DNA from: Candidatus Electrothrix aestuarii
Lineage (GTDB): Bacteria > Desulfobacterota > Desulfobulbia > Desulfobulbales > Desulfobulbaceae
Direction: 5' to 3'
DNA length: 64,000 bases
NCBI GenBank assembly: GCA_032595685.2
Contig: CP159373.1
Span: 1,447,001 to 1,511,000, forward strand
The notes under the pieces are model-generated. The model was not told the origin of the DNA and searched no databases. It saw nothing but the letters and a program-made list of their open reading frames with translations. Shown one piece after another: positions 63,085 to 64,000 of the stretch (position 1 is the stretch's first letter; each line of letters starts with the position of its first letter). The position numbers were made by a program, and so were the translations under genes.

Positions 63085-63504
63085 ATGAGTTGTATACTAA
63101 GAGCTTGGGGAAAAGACTTCGGTATTGATGAGTTCATGGAACACAATGAACTTGAGGTGATCAATACTTGGTATAGAGGGAATCCAAAGCTACCAACAAG
63201 GCCACAAGGAAGAAACGTTGAGAGTTTGGGTCTAAGTGTTGAATTAAGCGCGGCAGACTTTTGTGAGCTTGATAAACAAGTTATAGAAGCGATAGACTTT
63301 TGCAAAAAGAACAAGACAGTTCTTAAAAGACTAGCTTCATTTGAGGGAGTTGAAGGAATAGTAGCGGACTTTGGCGTTAATATTCACCCGCCCGGCTGGG
63401 CATCTTTTTGTCTTCCTCCAGAGTTACTGATGTTATTAGGTGAGTTAGGTATATCGTGTGAAATATCCGTATATCCTGTTGATGAAGAAGAGAACGACAC
63501 ATAA
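63085..63504 (+). CDS. Unknown 139-aa protein, integron-cassette-like
   Basis: A soluble alpha/beta protein that I do not recognise. It begins MSCILRAWGKDFGIDEFMEH and ends VYPVDEEENDT; the middle has SLGLSVELSAADFCELDKQV and the Pro/Gly-rich VNIHPPGWASFCLPPEL. Small isolated genes of this size and style, AT-richer than their neighbours and ending in a TAACAAG-type sequence, are common in integron cassettes, but no attC hairpin is evident here. Confidence 0.55.
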   Translation: MSCILRAWGKDFGIDEFMEHNELEVINTWYRGNPKLPTRPQGRNVESLGLSVELSAADFCELDKQVIEAIDFCKKNKTVLKRLASFEGVEGIVADFGVNIHPPGWASFCLPPELLMLLGELGISCEISVYPVDEEENDT

Positions 63505-63513
63505 CAAGGGGAA

Positions 63514-64000
63514 ATGAGATATAATGTACGGTTATGGCCCTCACTATTCAGCCAAAAATGTTTTTTCATTACCCTCTCTCTCCTATGTTTCATAACAGCT
63601 AGCACCTTCCTGCTCCTCTTCCTTTTCCTCCCTTCTCCTCTGCCGGAGGCCTTCCCGCCGCCCTGCTCCACCAAGGTGGTGGACCGCGACGGCAGGCTGC
63701 TCCGCCTCTTTACCACTAAGGACGGCTATTGGCGTCTGCCTGCCCATCTGGACAACACGGACGGCCACACAGCAGTTGACCCGCAATTTATCCGTCTTCT
63801 CCTGGCCTGTGAGGATAAGCGCTTCTGGTCCCACCACGGGGTGGACCCGCTGGCCATGAGCCGGGCCTTGCTCCAGTTCATCAGCCAGGGCCGGGTGATA
63901 TCCGGGGCCTCCACCATCACCATGCAGACCGTGCGCCTGCTCCGGCCTCATCCCCGCAGCCTCTGGTGGAAGCTCCTGGAGATGTTCCAGGCCCTGCGTC
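63514..64000 (+). CDS. pbpC: Penicillin-binding protein 1C, 5' part
   Basis: The gene continues beyond the window; 162 codons are visible. AAGGGGAA precedes the ATG. After an N-terminal membrane segment (FFITLSLLCFITASTFLLLF), the protein reads VVDRDGRLLRLF and LLACEDKRFWSHHGVDP (transglycosylase catalytic Glu), then GASTITMQTVRLLRP. This is the glycosyltransferase family 51 domain of a class A PBP, with the N-terminal spacing of PbpC. It polymerises peptidoglycan strands. Confidence 0.88.
   Translation, partial: MRYNVRLWPSLFSQKCFFITLSLLCFITASTFLLLFLFLPSPLPEAFPPPCSTKVVDRDGRLLRLFTTKDGYWRLPAHLDNTDGHTAVDPQFIRLLLACEDKRFWSHHGVDPLAMSRALLQFISQGRVISGASTITMQTVRLLRPHPRSLWWKLLEMFQALR

Noticed and set aside
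63500-63530. TAACAAG after the 139-aa gene as an attC start
   Set aside because: The next gene begins within 10 bp and no pairing second half is visible.

Overview
The window comes from a Gram-negative bacterium: it carries MlaA, LolA-like and outer-membrane barrel genes. It looks like a Desulfobacterota genome, probably Desulfobulbales and possibly a cable bacterium. The clues are an EF-G of the spirochaete/delta-proteobacterial (mitochondrial EFG1-like) type, a eukaryotic-type HisA, a large sigma-54 activator, REP-like palindromes and many accessory genes. The assignment is inferred from protein character only; there is no rRNA or tRNA gene to confirm it.

Layout. 1-3.9 kb: hisA, an unnamed RecA-like ATPase and fusA, all on the minus strand. 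4.4-14.5 kb: an accessory region with an unknown 378-aa protein, a 21-bp repeat array, an MBOAT/SGNH acyltransferase pair followed by an attC-like site, a PHP-AAA ATPase with a small partner, a decayed methyltransferase, a frameshifted gene and an AAA-like/PD-(D/E)XK protein. 14.6-22.4 kb: a sigma-54 activator faces a cluster (94-aa protein, LolA-like carrier, two FtsX-type permeases, ATPase, outer-membrane barrel). Between them are three palindromes and a near-consensus -24/-12 promoter, so the regulator probably drives the cluster as an inducible trans-envelope transporter.

22.6-33.4 kb: nitroreductase and methyltransferase genes, a Phd/RelE-type toxin-antitoxin pair, then three insertion sequences (IS4-like, IS3, IS1380) with legible ends and target duplications. 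Two of them cut one PIN-domain gene into three pieces that rejoin in frame. Gene fragments (GNAT, nitroreductase) and a VapBC pair follow. 33.4-45.6 kb: two paralogous Nudix genes each followed by an alpha/beta hydrolase, mlaA, a DUF4091 protein, a ferredoxin-nitroreductase, then housekeeping genes (transaldolase-like, lytic transglycosylase, pgsA).

45.7-57.2 kb: a YdjM-like membrane protein gene split by a 1.86-kb IS with an 8-bp target duplication, a pentapeptide-repeat membrane protein, a second AAA-like/PD-(D/E)XK protein, rsmB, rmuC and aroK. aroK is followed by an AAA ATPase plus Toprim-like pair. 57.2-64 kb: a second 21-bp array, a DUF3047 gene that interrupts an old copy of a small membrane protein gene, a CNNM/CBS protein, a flavin-binding oxidase-like protein, rsgA and the 5' part of pbpC.

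The most unusual pattern is that two accessory cassettes (the toxin-antitoxin pair at 24.1-24.7 kb and the ATPase/Toprim-like pair at 55.4-57.1 kb) are each bounded downstream by a second, roughly 90% identical copy of the last ~100 bp of the host gene that precedes them.
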